Assembly: GCF_003236335.1 (NCBI RefSeq)
Contig: NZ_POUB01000019.1
Span: 1 to 50,435 of the forward strand
Length of the DNA stretch: 50,435 bases
Direction: 5' to 3'
DNA from: Micromonospora deserti
Lineage (GTDB): Bacteria; Actinomycetota; Actinomycetes; Mycobacteriales; Micromonosporaceae
The notes under the pieces were generated by a model. It did not search any database, had not been told where the DNA came from, and worked only from the letters and a program-made list of their open reading frames with translations. Within the stretch, counting starts at the first letter, position 1; each line of letters opens with the position of its first letter. The position numbers and the translations under genes were made by a program. Shown here in pieces: positions 34,901-43,594 of this stretch.

Positions 34901-35659
34901 GAACAGCGTGGCCTTGCGGTCCGCCCCGATGGCACGCAGCCGCTGTTCGACGTCCGCGGGAATCTCGAACGACACCGCCCCGGCCGTGTAGCTGGGCATC
35001 GGGGGACGCGCTCGGTCGGCCGGCAGCTCCAACGCCGCCGGCATGCCCCGCAGGCGCTCCCGCCAGTAGTCGAGCTGCTCGGCGAGGACATCACCCGCCA
35101 TCACGGAGCGTTGCCACTCGGCGAAGTCCGCGTACTGGATCTCGAGCGGCGGCAGCGGCGAGGGCTCCCCGGCGGCGAACGCCCGGTACAGCGCCGCGAG
35201 GTCCGACTTGAACACCCCCATCGACCAGCCGTCGGCGACGATATGATGCATCGTCACCAGCAGCACGTGGTCGTCGTCGGCCAGCCACACCAGCCGGTTT
35301 CGCAGCAGCGGGCCCCGTTCGAGACTGAACGGCGCACGTGCCTCCTCGGCTGCCAGCTGGTGCGCCTGCGCGACCGGATCGTCTGCCCGGCGGACGTCCT
35401 CCACCATGAGTTTCACCCGTGACGGAGGATCGATCACCTGCCACTGCGTGTTGCCGTCCGAGGCGAACCGGGTTCGCAGCGCTTCGTGCCGCGCCACGAT
35501 CTCGCTCAGCGCGTGCTCGAGCGCCGCAGCATCGAGTGGCCCGTGCAGTCGATATGCGAACGCAAGGTTGTAGAACGGATTGCCGGGCACGAGCTGGTGC
35601 AGGAACCACAGGCGCTGCTGGGCGAACGACAGAGCCGCTTCGTCAGAAGGATCACCCAT
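31910..35659 (-). CDS. NRPS-3: C-A-MT-T with methyltransferase embedded in the A domain
   Basis: 1249 residues from ATG 35659, 8 nt after the carbamoyltransferase stop; a longer frame upstream would overlap that gene. C domain: HHIVADG at 138-144. A domain from about 455: [16 protein letters not shown], pocket read as D, A, S, A, I, G, V, V, N plus Lys, which I cannot assign. After core motif A8 ([12 protein letters not shown]) a roughly 180-residue methyltransferase is inserted, with SAM motif [12 protein letters not shown] and [10 protein letters not shown]; then A9-A10 resume ([25 protein letters not shown]). T domain: [11 protein letters not shown]. Methyltransferases inserted at this point usually N-methylate the bound residue, but typical ones are about 400 residues, so this is a short form. 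The stop overlaps the MbtH start. Confidence 0.9.
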   Translation of the reverse strand: MGDPSDEAALSFAQQRLWFLHQLVPGNPFYNLAFAYRLHGPLDAAALEHALSEIVARHEALRTRFASDGNTQWQVIDPPSRVKLMVEDVRRADDPVAQAHQLAAEEARAPFSLERGPLLRNRLVWLADDDHVLLVTMHHIVADGWSMGVFKSDLAALYRAFAAGEPSPLPPLEIQYADFAEWQRSVMAGDVLAEQLDYWRERLRGMPAALELPADRARPPMPSYTAGAVSFEIPADVEQRLRAIGADRKATLFMVLLAAFDALLAAYTGGTDIVVGTPNAGRDRAELEGLIGFFVNIVVLRVNCSGDPTFGELLDRVREATLGGFDHKDLPFERLVEELHPSRDPSRNPLAQIGFQLLQTQHTGQSLDLEGVEAAPFEGHGDAVHSDVELYCFETSQGLSGRLVYAVDLFDEATMRRIARHFVHILGQVHADPRLSQLSLLIDDEAQRTLVEVNDTAAEVPAGTVVRLFEAQAARVPTAVAVSFGQERLTYAELDTRANRLAHRLRSLGVGPEVLVGLCAHRGPDQLVGMLAILKAGGAYLPLDPEYPVERITYMLSDAACSAVIVEDGVDIDTGGAEVVRLDPDADSAWPAHAPAVTVSPDNLAYVIYTSGSTGRPKGAEITHRGVTNVIAFQSRAFGVGPQSRVLQVASICFDASVSEIWITLTSGGELVITPTHLVGAELADVLSARGVTQVALVPSVLATLPDVELPKLETIIIGGEAGAPAVVNRWAPGRALINVYGPTETTVNASYLRCAERVTAPLPIGAPVSNTQMYLLDAWLRPVPPGVPGEVYIGGAGVSRGFRGKPAMTASRFVANPFAADGSRLYRSGDLARFLPDGNIEFLGRIDDQVKVRGFRIELGEVESVLAEHPSVSQVSVVARDQRLYAYLVPANLTGVDGGALSEDYVRRRQRYFDRAHREGIPTEPPNPTAVRRVRSMRAKRLLEIGCGGGSLMRALAPACEQYVATDFSSSAIDLLRANLADAEGLTLMVREARDFRGFRDTSFNVVVVESVTQHCPTLSYVDEVVGRAVAALADGGLCIITDVRERSGHDELAIDARYFTGLPDRVSRVAEVETVRRGDRYDVVLTAGPGRPLGPPEALPHGLANDPLRAERADQLGRELREFAKRRLPDYMVPSGYLALDALPLSQNGKVDVRQLPPPERRSSGRAPASPEEKLICALFAEVLGLGEVSPDDGFFELGGHSLLAFRLVNLVRARFGVEFTLATLFTDPTPAALAHLLTRQTRGEVA

Positions 35660-35667
35660 CTGTTCGG

Positions 35668-37728
35668 TCAATCCGCGGTGCTGTCCGGCGTGTACTGCGG
35701 CCACGGGAACTCGGGCGGGGTGGCCTGCGAGACCCCCGCCCATCGCACCACGCCGTGCCTGCGCAGATCCAGTGTGAGATCGACGAGCTCGTCGACGTCC
35801 TCACCGAGCTCACCGGCGATGTCCCGCATCGTGCGGGTGCCGTCGGCGAGGTCGAGCAGCCGCTGCCACTCCGGCAGGATCGTCTTGGCCTTCAGGTCGC
35901 GTGCGGCGGGCAGGCCCACCGAGTCCTTGACGGCGTGCACCCGTTCCGGCCGCAACCGGGTGAGATCCGGCGGGAAGACCTCGATGTCGCCGATGAACAG
36001 CCGGTCCAGGCGCGAGCCGTACAGGCAGTCCATCGCCTCCTCCGGCCGCTCCACGATCGGCATGCCCCGCAGGTTGAACGAGGTGTTCAGCACCAGCGGC
36101 AGGCCGGTTTCGGCCTCGAACGCCTCGATCAACGCACGGAACGGCCCCGGGACATCCTCGGCGACGGTCTGCAGCCGGCACGTGCCGTCCACGTGCACGA
36201 TCTCGCTGACGAGTCCCCGCTGTTCCTCGATTGCCGGGCACACCATGAGCATGAAGGGGCTCTCCGCAGCGGGCATGTCGAACCACTTGTCCGCACGCTC
36301 GGCCAGGACGGCGCCGGCGAACGGGCGGAACTTCTCCCGGAACTTCACCCTCGCGTTCAGCCTGTCCTTCATGCCGGGAATACCGGGATGGCAGAGGATG
36401 GAGCGCGCTCCGAGCGCGCGTGGCCCGAACTCGGCCCGATCCTGGAACCAGCCGATGATCTCGCCGCGTGCGATCGCGGCGGCCGCCGAGGCCGCGATCT
36501 CCCCGGACCCGGGATGCTTGCGGAACTCCAGGCCCCACTGCTGCGCGACCGCCGCCAGATCCACTCCCGTGACACGCGGCGGGCCGAGGTAGACGTGCCG
36601 CAGCGCGGGCGCGACCTCGACCGGCCAGCCGGCAAGCTCGTGATAGGCGTACAGCGCCGCGCCGGGGGCGTTGCCGTCATCCGTGGCGGCGGGAAAGACG
36701 AACAGGCGGTCGATCTCGGTCTCCCGCAATATCCGGGTGTTGAGGATCGAGTTGAGGAACGATCCCCCGGACAGCACCAGCGAGCGGCTGCCACTCAGGG
36801 CGAGCACGTGGCGAGTCACGTGCAGCACCGCTTCCTCGAACTCCTCCTGCAACTGTGCGGCGAGATCGAAGTGGAACTGCTCGAACGGCGCCCGCGGCGG
36901 CCGAGGGACCAGACGCAGTTCACTGCCGTCGCGCACCGCGACACCGAGGTTGACCAGGGAGTCCGCTGCGCGGTCGAACCGCAGCTGCCCGTCGGCAGCC
37001 AACTCGTAGAAGAGGTTGTCGCTGGACAGCCGCTTGCCGTAGGACGCGAGTCCCATGGTCTTGCCCGCGTCGTCGTACGTGGTGCCCGCCTCGCGGAAGC
37101 CGAGCGCCAGGGTGACGACCCGATAGATCTCACCGACACCGGACAGGTCCGGGGGTGTCCAGACGTGCCCGTCCCGAGCGAATCCGGCGACACGGTCCGA
37201 GTCTCGGATGACCCGGTACAGGGTCTCCGGTTTCGCGCCGGCCCGGAAGGTGAACGCCGTCTCCCGCTCACGGCCGCCGTTCACCTTAGAACCGTAGGAG
37301 TCCATGACCAGCGCCACCGCCTCGTCGAGCCCCGACGTGTAGAAGGCAGCGCACGCGTGGGCCAGGTGGTGGCCGGGGTGCGGCAGGGCGAGGCACCGGT
37401 CGGGAGGCGCCACGAGCCCGAGCAGGCTCGTGAGCCTGGCTTCCTCCGCCTGGTCCCGAGATTCGGTCGATGTGCCAATCCAGCCGTCGATATCCGACGC
37501 CCTGAGTTTCGCGGCAGCCAGTATTTCGTTGGTCAGATCGGCCATTGCAGCGGCGTAAGCGTGGAGAGAAACGGTGCCGCGCTTGATTCGAGTGGTTCGT
37601 TCGAGCGCAAGAGCGAAACGAATAGTTCCGTCTTCCACCAAACAAACGCTACTGTCATGACTTAGATTGAAGCCAACGACTCGAGTAGTAATGTCTACCC
37701 CCCGTAAGTCAGTGCGCAGCTTCGGCAA
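35668..37728 (-). CDS. Carbamoyltransferase (TobZ/CmcH/NodU family) with C-terminal winged-helix-like extension
   Basis: 686 residues. N-terminal Kae1-like domain with NLSHDSSVCLVEDG near 21 and metal motif HHLAHA (120-125). It is followed by DDAGKTMGLASYG, LSGGSFLNSILNTRI, and the C-terminal-domain motifs FQDRAEFGPRALGARSI and NTSFNLRGMPIV. It transfers carbamoyl from carbamoyl phosphate via carbamoyl-AMP to a hydroxyl of the product. Family members are usually 550-600 residues; the last 80-90 (LPEWQRLLDLADGTRTMRDI and onward) look like a PqqD or winged-helix domain. The start is uncertain: TTG 37728 is used here, but GGGGGG at 37703-37698 would better serve an ATT at 37692. The serine hydroxyl is one possible target. 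Confidence 0.88.
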   Translation of the reverse strand: MPKLRTDLRGVDITTRVVGFNLSHDSSVCLVEDGTIRFALALERTTRIKRGTVSLHAYAAAMADLTNEILAAAKLRASDIDGWIGTSTESRDQAEEARLTSLLGLVAPPDRCLALPHPGHHLAHACAAFYTSGLDEAVALVMDSYGSKVNGGRERETAFTFRAGAKPETLYRVIRDSDRVAGFARDGHVWTPPDLSGVGEIYRVVTLALGFREAGTTYDDAGKTMGLASYGKRLSSDNLFYELAADGQLRFDRAADSLVNLGVAVRDGSELRLVPRPPRAPFEQFHFDLAAQLQEEFEEAVLHVTRHVLALSGSRSLVLSGGSFLNSILNTRILRETEIDRLFVFPAATDDGNAPGAALYAYHELAGWPVEVAPALRHVYLGPPRVTGVDLAAVAQQWGLEFRKHPGSGEIAASAAAAIARGEIIGWFQDRAEFGPRALGARSILCHPGIPGMKDRLNARVKFREKFRPFAGAVLAERADKWFDMPAAESPFMLMVCPAIEEQRGLVSEIVHVDGTCRLQTVAEDVPGPFRALIEAFEAETGLPLVLNTSFNLRGMPIVERPEEAMDCLYGSRLDRLFIGDIEVFPPDLTRLRPERVHAVKDSVGLPAARDLKAKTILPEWQRLLDLADGTRTMRDIAGELGEDVDELVDLTLDLRRHGVVRWAGVSQATPPEFPWPQYTPDSTAD

Positions 37729-37769
37729 TACCCGCAGTCGTATGCCTCTCTGCCGCTGCGACCGATCAA

Positions 37770-37797
37770 AGACTAGTCGAGATCAAGCGGATGTCAA
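37770..37797 (-). promoter_or_regulatory. Promoter of the carbamoyltransferase-NRPS-3-MbtH-NRPS-4 sub-operon
   Basis: On the minus strand a perfect TTGACA (37797-37792) is followed after 16 nt by TAGTCT (37775-37770). It lies in the 160-nt gap between the ATP-grasp gene and the carbamoyltransferase gene and would start transcription near 37763. This is the best consensus -35 seen in the window. Confidence 0.6.
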
Positions 37798-37887
37798 CAC
37801 CTTTCGATTCTAAACGTCCACTGAGGATCGTCCGATTTAGGCGAAGTGAGATGGGCGGAGGCGGCGCCCGACGGTGACCGGCGAGAC

Positions 37888-39126
37888 CTACGGCACGGGC
37901 ATCGTCTGCACGTCGATCTGCGCGGCGAGCTGCTCCGCAGCGGCCATCGCCGACTCGGCGCTCGGGCCGGTGACTATGACATGGCCGGCCCGATCGGACG
38001 AGCTGGTCAACGCCCGCACCAGATCGCCTGGCCCGACGTAGCCGGCGACCTCCTCGATACGGATGCCCGGCGCCGCTTCGGTAGGCAGTGTCACGCTCTT
38101 CACGAGACCTGGCGGCGCCACCGCGAACGCGATCGCCGCCGCCTCGGCCACCGGCGTCGGCAGGAGCGGCGGAACCCCCTGCCCGACGGGCCATCCGATC
38201 GATGCCTGCATCAGATCGAAGCCGGTCACCAGCCGCACGAGGACCGATATGTCATCGCCCGCCATACGGTTGTGCGACTCAATTATCTTGACGGACCCGT
38301 TGTCGATCTTGAACTCCGTGTGCGCGGCTCCGTCACGCAGGTCCACGGCGTCGAGGAACCGGGAGACGGCCGCTTCGACCATGGCAATATCCTGGTCACT
38401 CAGGGAGGGGGCGGGTACGACGTGCCCGAGTTCGACAAAGGAGTCCGGGGCGACCCGCTTCTCCGCCACCGCCACCAGCCGGTGCGAGCCGTCCACGCTG
38501 AAGGTCTCCGCGCTGTACTCCTGGCCCGGTATGTACTCCTCCACGATCGCCGCTGTCAGGTCGCCGCGTTGCTCGAGCTGAGCAGGACTACGAATCAGCT
38601 CGACGCCCCTACTCCCGGTACCCGACCTGGGCTTCAAGATCACTTCGAGGGGCGCGGGCCAACTGGACACGAGCTCAGCGGCCTGCCTGCCGTCGCTCGG
38701 CTCGGCGAACCGGACGGACAGGTCCGACGCACCGTTGCGCACCAGAGTCGACCGCATCAAGACCTTGTCGCACAAGGTGACGACCGTCTCGGGACTCGTA
38801 CCCGGGAGACCCAACAGCTCGTTGGCCAGCGCGGCCGGCCACAGGCCCGCCTCGCTCAGCGCCACCACAGCGCGTGGCTTGAGCTGCGCCAAGGTGGTAC
38901 CGACGAAGTCCAGGAACTCCGGGGAGGCGTAGTCGACGAAGTATTGGGCCGTGTCTCCGGCCGACTCGACCCTGCTGTCATCAGGCCCCTGCACGTAAGC
39001 CACCGGGCAGCCCAACCTGCCTGCGGCGCCAGCCACCCGAGCATTGGCCCCCAGGATCACAAGTGGGCCCTCAGCCGCGCCGGAGTTCGTCATCTCCTGC
39101 AACCTCTTGTGCTTCTCTGCGCTCAT
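37888..39126 (-). CDS. ATP-grasp ligase
   Basis: 412 residues from ATG 39126, chosen for its 4-nt overlap with the methyltransferase stop. ATP-grasp fold: LCDKVLMRSTLVRNGA opens the central domain, VILKPRSGTGSRGVELI is the lysine-bearing nucleotide loop, IVEEYIPGQEYSAETFSVDG follows, and AHTEFKIDNGSVKIIESHNR carries the Mg-binding Glu and Asn/His residues. Such BacD/YwfE-like enzymes join an amino acid or small acid to an amine by an acyl phosphate. It could add an extra residue to the peptide or make a dipeptide building block. The substrate is not predictable. It is coupled to the upstream methyltransferase. Confidence 0.85.
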   Translation of the reverse strand: MSAEKHKRLQEMTNSGAAEGPLVILGANARVAGAAGRLGCPVAYVQGPDDSRVESAGDTAQYFVDYASPEFLDFVGTTLAQLKPRAVVALSEAGLWPAALANELLGLPGTSPETVVTLCDKVLMRSTLVRNGASDLSVRFAEPSDGRQAAELVSSWPAPLEVILKPRSGTGSRGVELIRSPAQLEQRGDLTAAIVEEYIPGQEYSAETFSVDGSHRLVAVAEKRVAPDSFVELGHVVPAPSLSDQDIAMVEAAVSRFLDAVDLRDGAAHTEFKIDNGSVKIIESHNRMAGDDISVLVRLVTGFDLMQASIGWPVGQGVPPLLPTPVAEAAAIAFAVAPPGLVKSVTLPTEAAPGIRIEEVAGYVGPGDLVRALTSSSDRAGHVIVTGPSAESAMAAAEQLAAQIDVQTMPVP

Positions 39127-40196
39127 CGGACGGACAGCAGAAACAACCATGTCGACGGTGCTCCGAACTGCTCGCACCGTTCCAGCCGCAGTCCGGCCTC
39201 GGAGAAAGCCGTTTCATACACGTGGCGTTCCAAGATCGGCGTGTCCATGAATGTGTGCATAAGCTCGAACTGAAGCGAGAAGATCGGCAAACCGTTCGAG
39301 TAGTCGCTCCACGACTGCGCCGTGGTGTCAGCGACCAGGAAGTACCTGGCGTCCGGAAACACCCGCCTGAGCGTGCGGATGACCTGGGTCGGGTTTCCGG
39401 TGGCTGCGAACAGGTCATGCATCATGAGGAAGCTGGTGACCAGTTCGATCCCCGGGAACGTGCGCCTCGACATCGAGTGCAGGACGTCCTCGCACGAGAT
39501 CTGGATACGGTCGGACAGGCCCGCCTGGGCAACACGCTTCTCGGCCAACTCACAGGCGGGGGCGCTGATGTCCAGACCGACACCGCGCCGGTCGGGTTTC
39601 CCCGCGCAGAGCCGGATCAGTCGTGACCCGTCGCCACAACCGAGATCCGCAACGCTGGCGAAGTCGATCGAACCGAGAACGTCGGTCTCGATGGGTCGCA
39701 TCAGCGACCGACCCACCTCGCCGGAGCCGGTCGCGACTCCCGCCTCATCGCGTTGAACGTCGGAGCCGAAGGTGCATTCACCCGTCGCCAACGCGGTCAG
39801 GCTCCTGAGCAGCGGGCCGTAGCCGCGAACGGCCCAGGTGAAGAAGCCCCGTTGCGCGACGAGTTCCCGTCCCGTGCGGGTCAGACTGACCCTGTCGTCA
39901 TGGATCTCGACGTATCCGAGCAGCGTCATGGCGCCCAGCATGGCCACCAACCTGCGCCGCACGGCACCGGAGGAGAGCTCCAGGGACTCGATGGTCTTCG
40001 GTCCCTCGGCCAACTGGTCCCAGATGCCGAGTTGCTGCAGCGAGGCCACGACGGTCGTACCCGCAAACCCGTTGAAGAGCGCGGACGGCTCGACCGGCGC
40101 CAGGGCGGGCAGTGGCCTCTCCCAGTGGGGAACCATCTCGACGGTCGGTGTGACCGGTGCACCGTCGGGTCCCGGAACCACGGATGATGCGCTCAT
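39123..40196 (-). CDS. SAM-dependent methyltransferase with N-terminal dimerisation domain
   Basis: 357 residues from ATG 40196, which has GAGGTGA 5-6 nt upstream. The N-terminal winged-helix-like part (VVASLQQLGIWDQLAEGPKT, LVAMLGAMTLLGYVEI) is that of plant-type and antibiotic O-methyltransferases. The SAM motif is VADLGCGDGSRLIRLC, with GVGLDISAPACELAEKRV following. Some relatives (MrsA, SgvM, DptI types) methylate the beta carbon of alpha-keto acids to make beta-methyl amino acids, which would suit an NRPS precursor, but O-methylation is equally possible. It is the first gene of the right minus-strand block. Confidence 0.85.
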   Translation of the reverse strand: MSASSVVPGPDGAPVTPTVEMVPHWERPLPALAPVEPSALFNGFAGTTVVASLQQLGIWDQLAEGPKTIESLELSSGAVRRRLVAMLGAMTLLGYVEIHDDRVSLTRTGRELVAQRGFFTWAVRGYGPLLRSLTALATGECTFGSDVQRDEAGVATGSGEVGRSLMRPIETDVLGSIDFASVADLGCGDGSRLIRLCAGKPDRRGVGLDISAPACELAEKRVAQAGLSDRIQISCEDVLHSMSRRTFPGIELVTSFLMMHDLFAATGNPTQVIRTLRRVFPDARYFLVADTTAQSWSDYSNGLPIFSLQFELMHTFMDTPILERHVYETAFSEAGLRLERCEQFGAPSTWLFLLSVR

Positions 40197-40749
40197 CGCG
40201 TCACCTCGCCGGACTGACCGAGAAACAGTGATCGCGCGTGACACCAAAGGTGGATCAGATCGAATTCGTCTGCACTTTCTGCGGCGATTCGAGACATGAT
40301 CTTGGTGTTCGTCAAACTCACCCAGTCCCCCGCAATATGGGCGCGCCCGGAGGCATCCGCAGTTACTGTCAGCCGTCATGTGTCCGCTGACGTGGATCCC
40401 CTATTACGCGCGAATTGTGCGTCGTGGCAAGTAGGGCCAGCCCGGCCCCATGGCACTCTAACAGTTACAACATGATAGATCTACAGCAATAGCCTGAATG
40501 GCCGGCAGGTCCTGCCAATACATCGACACCCCGATCATGATCCACGTCAAGCAACACCAAACGCACTGGTCAGCAGCGGGGCCGGCACGAGTCCGTGGGG
40601 CAGACAACCAAGCACGACGGAGGCACGATTTTCCCACATAGTGGGAGAACCGCGGCACGTCCTGGAAGCATCAAGGACGTCAGCGACGCGCGGGTGTGTC
40701 GGCCCTGGCGGTGGTCGTGTCCCGGCACACCGCCCTGCGGACTCTGCTG
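40197..40749. other. Non-coding region upstream of the right NRPS block
   Basis: About 550 nt with no credible gene and locally lower GC around 40450-40500. A weak minus-strand promoter candidate, TTGACG (40315-40310) with TCGAAT (40292-40287) at 17 nt, lies about 90 nt before the methyltransferase start. A palindrome GGCAGGTCCTGCC occurs at 40504-40516. This is the likely right edge of the cluster. Confidence 0.5.
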
Positions 40750-40938
40750 CGCCCGCCGTTGCCGAGCGGCGGCCTCCTGCTCGCGGGCGTGCCGTGCGCG
40801 CAGCGCGGCGAGCTGCGTGGTCATCTCGTCCATTCGCCGGCGCAGATCCGCACTGCGCCGGGTGGTCACCTCGTACTCACGGAGCGCTTCGGCGGCCGAA
40901 GTCAGCCGTTGTTCGATGTCGTCAGCCACGCCACCCAT
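40750..40938 (-). pseudogene. N-terminal fragment of an actinobacterial coiled-coil protein
   Basis: The first 60 or so codons (GGVADDIEQRLTSAAEALRE, then RRRMDEMTTQLAALRARHA) match the start of a widespread actinobacterial coiled-coil protein of unknown function, normally several hundred residues long. After about 40750 the resemblance ends and no continuation is found. ATG 40938 or GTG 40929 could have been the start. It is a truncated gene at the cluster border. Confidence 0.6.
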
Positions 40939-41272
40939 TCGACGAGGGCGGTGCAAGGGCACCGTTGACAGTGGACGACGCAGCTGTGCGGCCGCCGGGC
41001 CGGACTCCTGTCTCCCGCCGTCGGGCACCGCGCCTGTGAACGTCCGCACATGCCGCCGACCGCGCGCTGACGAGGGCCCGCCGTGTCACTCCCTGTAAGC
41101 CGTTGGTCCGTACGGTCGAGATCTGGGCACGGCCGGTCCTGCCGAGATCAGTGCATCCGATCTTGACCGTCGGCATTGCGCCTCAACCGCCACCGTGGCA
41201 GCCCGTTTCGGGCTTTCGGGATCTTGGCGATGCGGTAGCCGTAGCCGTCGAGCAGTCGCCAGGGCATCGGGT
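40939..41272. other. Gap with no recognisable gene
   Basis: About 330 nt between the coiled-coil fragment and the sigma factor stop. Open frames here have shadow-like composition. A stretch at about 41150-41270 (minus strand, PMPWRLLDGYGYRIAKIPKA) has some protein-like character and may be transposon or gene debris, but I cannot assign it. Confidence 0.4.
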
Positions 41273-42208
41273 TCAGATGTCGTGAAGGAACAGGGTTATA
41301 CCGCTCAGGCGGTCGCCGGCCAGGGTGAGCACTATCAGCCCGCCGGGTCGCTCGAACGCGTCCCCGACGAACTGCGAGGCGAGCGCCGGCTGTCCGTTCA
41401 TGCGAGTGGGGCGCAGCCGGATCCGTAGCCCTTGGCTGACGCGCCAGGCGGCGCTGGTACGCAGGAACGAGATGATGGCCGACACGCCGTGGTACTCGTG
41501 CGGGGCGGGCGGCATGGCCAGCCATGCCTCGTCGGTGAGCAGGCTGACCAGGGTGTCGAAATCATCACCGGCGAAGGCTTCGGCGAAGCGGTTGACCATC
41601 TGGCGTTCCTGCGCAGATCCGGGTGCTGGTGGCGCCCCGCGGGCAGGGTCGCGGTGCCGTTCGATCGCGCCGCGTGCCCGCTGTAGCAGGCCTTTGATGG
41701 CGGTCGGTGTGGTGTCCAGCATCGGTGCGACCTCACCGAGCGGGTACCCGAGCACGTCGCAGAGCACCAGCACGGCGGCCTGCCGCGGTGTGAGCCGCTG
41801 CAGCGCCGCGATGAACGCCAGTTCGATCGCTTCCCGGGCGGTGTAGCGGGCCTCGGGGCCGCGGTCGGTGTCGGGCACGTGTTCCAGCAGCGCGTCCGGG
41901 TACGGCTGCAGCCAGGTCACGGGACTGCGGCGGCTGGGCTCCGGCGGCTGGAACGGCGGCTGGGGCTCGGGCGGGATCCGTCGGCCGCGGTCGCGCAGCG
42001 CGTTGAGGCAGCGGTTGGTGGCGATCCGGTACAGCCAGGACCGCAGCGATGCGCGGCCCTTGAATCCGTCCAGGCCGCGCCAGGCCGCCAGTAGCGCCTC
42101 CTGCAGCACGTCCTCGGCATCGGTCAGCGAGCCCAGCAGGCGGTAGCAGTGCACCAGCAACTCGCGCCGGTGCTCCGCCACCAGCTCCTCGAACGTGACC
42201 TGGGTCAC
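41273..42208 (-). CDS. ECF sigma factor with C-terminal SnoaL-like domain (TIGR02960/SigG-like)
   Basis: 311 residues from GTG 42208; a longer frame to ATG 42268 would overlap the divergent gene's ribosome site. Sigma region 2: ELLVHCYRLLGSLTDAEDVL and LRSWLYRIATNRCLNALRD. Region 4: LQRLTPRQAAVLVLCDVLGY, then PTAIKGLLQRARGAI. The last 120 residues (MVNRFAEAFAGDDFDTLVSL and onward) form a SnoaL/NTF2-like domain that modulates such factors instead of a separate anti-sigma protein. A perfect dyad GTGACC-tg-GGTCAC (42195-42208) overlaps the proposed start and might be an operator. It is transcribed divergently from a small NTF2-like gene. Confidence 0.85.
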   Translation of the reverse strand: MTQVTFEELVAEHRRELLVHCYRLLGSLTDAEDVLQEALLAAWRGLDGFKGRASLRSWLYRIATNRCLNALRDRGRRIPPEPQPPFQPPEPSRRSPVTWLQPYPDALLEHVPDTDRGPEARYTAREAIELAFIAALQRLTPRQAAVLVLCDVLGYPLGEVAPMLDTTPTAIKGLLQRARGAIERHRDPARGAPPAPGSAQERQMVNRFAEAFAGDDFDTLVSLLTDEAWLAMPPAPHEYHGVSAIISFLRTSAAWRVSQGLRIRLRPTRMNGQPALASQFVGDAFERPGGLIVLTLAGDRLSGITLFLHDI

Positions 42209-42266
42209 AGCCGTTCCGTTTCGCGGGTCGTGGGTGTCGTAACGGGCAACACCGGAAGGAGAGATC

Positions 42267-42645
42267 ATGACTAGCCCAGCATTGCAGATCGCTTTGGCTC
42301 ACCCGGGCGTGGACCGGCAAGGACCTCGAGGCGGCGATGACCTACATCGCGGACGACGTCGTGCTGGACGCCCCAGCCGGGCGGCTCACCGGCATCCAGG
42401 CGTACCGCGAGTTTCTCGGGCCGTTCGCGGAACAGTTCCTGATCCGCGCGGAGATGGTCGCCGCGTTCGGGGACGACAGCACGGCCCTGCTCATGTACGA
42501 CACCGAAACGATCCCGGCCAAGAGCGCACCGGCGGCCGAGTGCGTCACGGTCCGGAAGGGGAAGATCGTCTACAACCGGTTCATCTTCGACCGCCTGCCG
42601 TTCGACCAGTTTCAACGCCGGCAGGCCGGTGATTGCCTTCGATGA
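42267..42645 (+). pseudogene. NTF2/SnoaL-like protein gene with a frameshift near its start
   Basis: ATG 42267 has an excellent site (GGAAGGAG, 42253-42260) and begins MTSPALQIALAH. The expected continuation (AWTGKDLEAAMTYIADDVVL) is in another frame, so a frameshift lies at about 42300-42310. The rest, LDAPAGRLTGIQAYREFLGP through FDRLPFDQF, is a normal NTF2-like fold of about 120 residues. A single-base error in the sequence could equally explain it. It is divergent from the SnoaL-tailed sigma factor and partly overlaps TfoX. Confidence 0.7.
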
Positions 42646-42964
42646 GGATCTGGCCGGCCGGGTGCGGGAGGTCCTCGCCGACCAGTCGGGCGTGTCCGAG
42701 AAGCGGATGTTCGGCGGGCTCGCCTGGCTGGTGCACGGCCACATGGCCGTCGTCGCACTCAATGGCGGGGGCCTGATGGTGCGGGTCGCCCGAGCCGACC
42801 ACGAGGCGATGCTCACCGAACCCGGCACCGCCACGATGGTGATGCGCGGCCGGCCCTTACGGGGCTGGATCACAGTGGCCGAACATGCCTGTGCCACACG
42901 TCCAACCCTGGCGACCTGGGTGCGGCGCGGGCTGACGTACGCGCTGACATTGCCAGGCCGGTAG
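42629..42964 (+). CDS. TfoX N-terminal-domain (Sxy-like) protein
   Basis: 111 residues, GTG start. The TfoX_N signature is clear: VREVLADQSGVSEKRMFGGL, AWLVHGHMAVVALNGGGLMV, and a VMRGRPLRGWITV end strand with WVRRGLTYALTLP. In actinobacteria these single-domain proteins are common and of unknown role, not linked to competence as in gammaproteobacteria. It slightly overlaps the preceding frameshifted NTF2-like gene, in which about 17 nt are shared. Confidence 0.85.
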   Translation: MIAFDEDLAGRVREVLADQSGVSEKRMFGGLAWLVHGHMAVVALNGGGLMVRVARADHEAMLTEPGTATMVMRGRPLRGWITVAEHACATRPTLATWVRRGLTYALTLPGR

Positions 42965-43075
42965 GCGTCAGCTCACGCCGCAATCGCGCCCCACCGAGTA
43001 CCCAGGGACACCCGCAGATCAGGCAGATCGATTGTCCAACGCCACCGCGCACGTTCGTTCACAAGAGGAGTTCCC

Positions 43076-43591
43076 GTGTCTATCCCCAGCCCCGCAGCCC
43101 CCTCCACCTCGCCGATCTCAGCGGCGATCAACGCACTACGCGCCGCCGGTGAAAACGGCGACGCGGATGCGGTCGCCGAGGTCTTGGCACGCGACGTCGT
43201 CTTTCACTCCCCGATGTCGGCGACAAAACTGTTCAAAGGCAGGGACGAGGTCACGGCACTCCACCGTGACATCTTCGCCGTCCTCGACGACATCGACACC
43301 ACCGAACCGCTCGTGCTCGGGGATACGGGAGCATTCTCCTTTCGTGCGCGCGTGCGCGAGGTGGAACTCGAAGCCATGAATCTGGTGCGCGTCAGCGAGC
43401 AGGGACAGATCGTTGAGTACACGGTCTTTGTTCGTCCACTCCCGGGCCTCGCGACACTGTTCGCGACGCTCCCACCGCGGGTTTCGGCACGGCGACGTGG
43501 ACGCCCCGCGGGAGCGCTCGTGGCGGCCCTCGCCCGACCCCTCGCCTTCATACACCGCACCGCGGACCACATAGCCCCCAGATTCCTCTAG
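43076..43591 (+). CDS. SnoaL/NTF2-like protein
   Basis: 171 residues, GTG start with AGAGGAG about 7 nt upstream. NTF2-like cone fold: AINALRAAGENGDADAVAEV, LARDVVFHSPMSATKLFKGR, and LDDIDTTEPLVLGDTGAFSF. The end has an Arg/Ala-rich helix (RPAGALVAALARPLAFIH). Proteins of this type are often enzymes or ligand-binding partners of unknown substrate. It is followed after 3 nt by a truncated conserved gene in the same direction. Confidence 0.8.
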   Translation: MSIPSPAAPSTSPISAAINALRAAGENGDADAVAEVLARDVVFHSPMSATKLFKGRDEVTALHRDIFAVLDDIDTTEPLVLGDTGAFSFRARVREVELEAMNLVRVSEQGQIVEYTVFVRPLPGLATLFATLPPRVSARRRGRPAGALVAALARPLAFIHRTADHIAPRFL

Positions 43592-43594
43592 TCC

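Noticed and set aside
40458..40658. Cys-rich 66-codon open frame in the right intergenic region
   Set aside because: No ribosome site, irregular codon use, and composition expected from random sequence; not supportable as a peptide gene.
41148..41525. Possible transposase or IS fragment upstream of the sigma factor
   Set aside because: No DDE or other transposase motif, no terminal repeats, and most of the frame is antisense or out of frame to the sigma gene.
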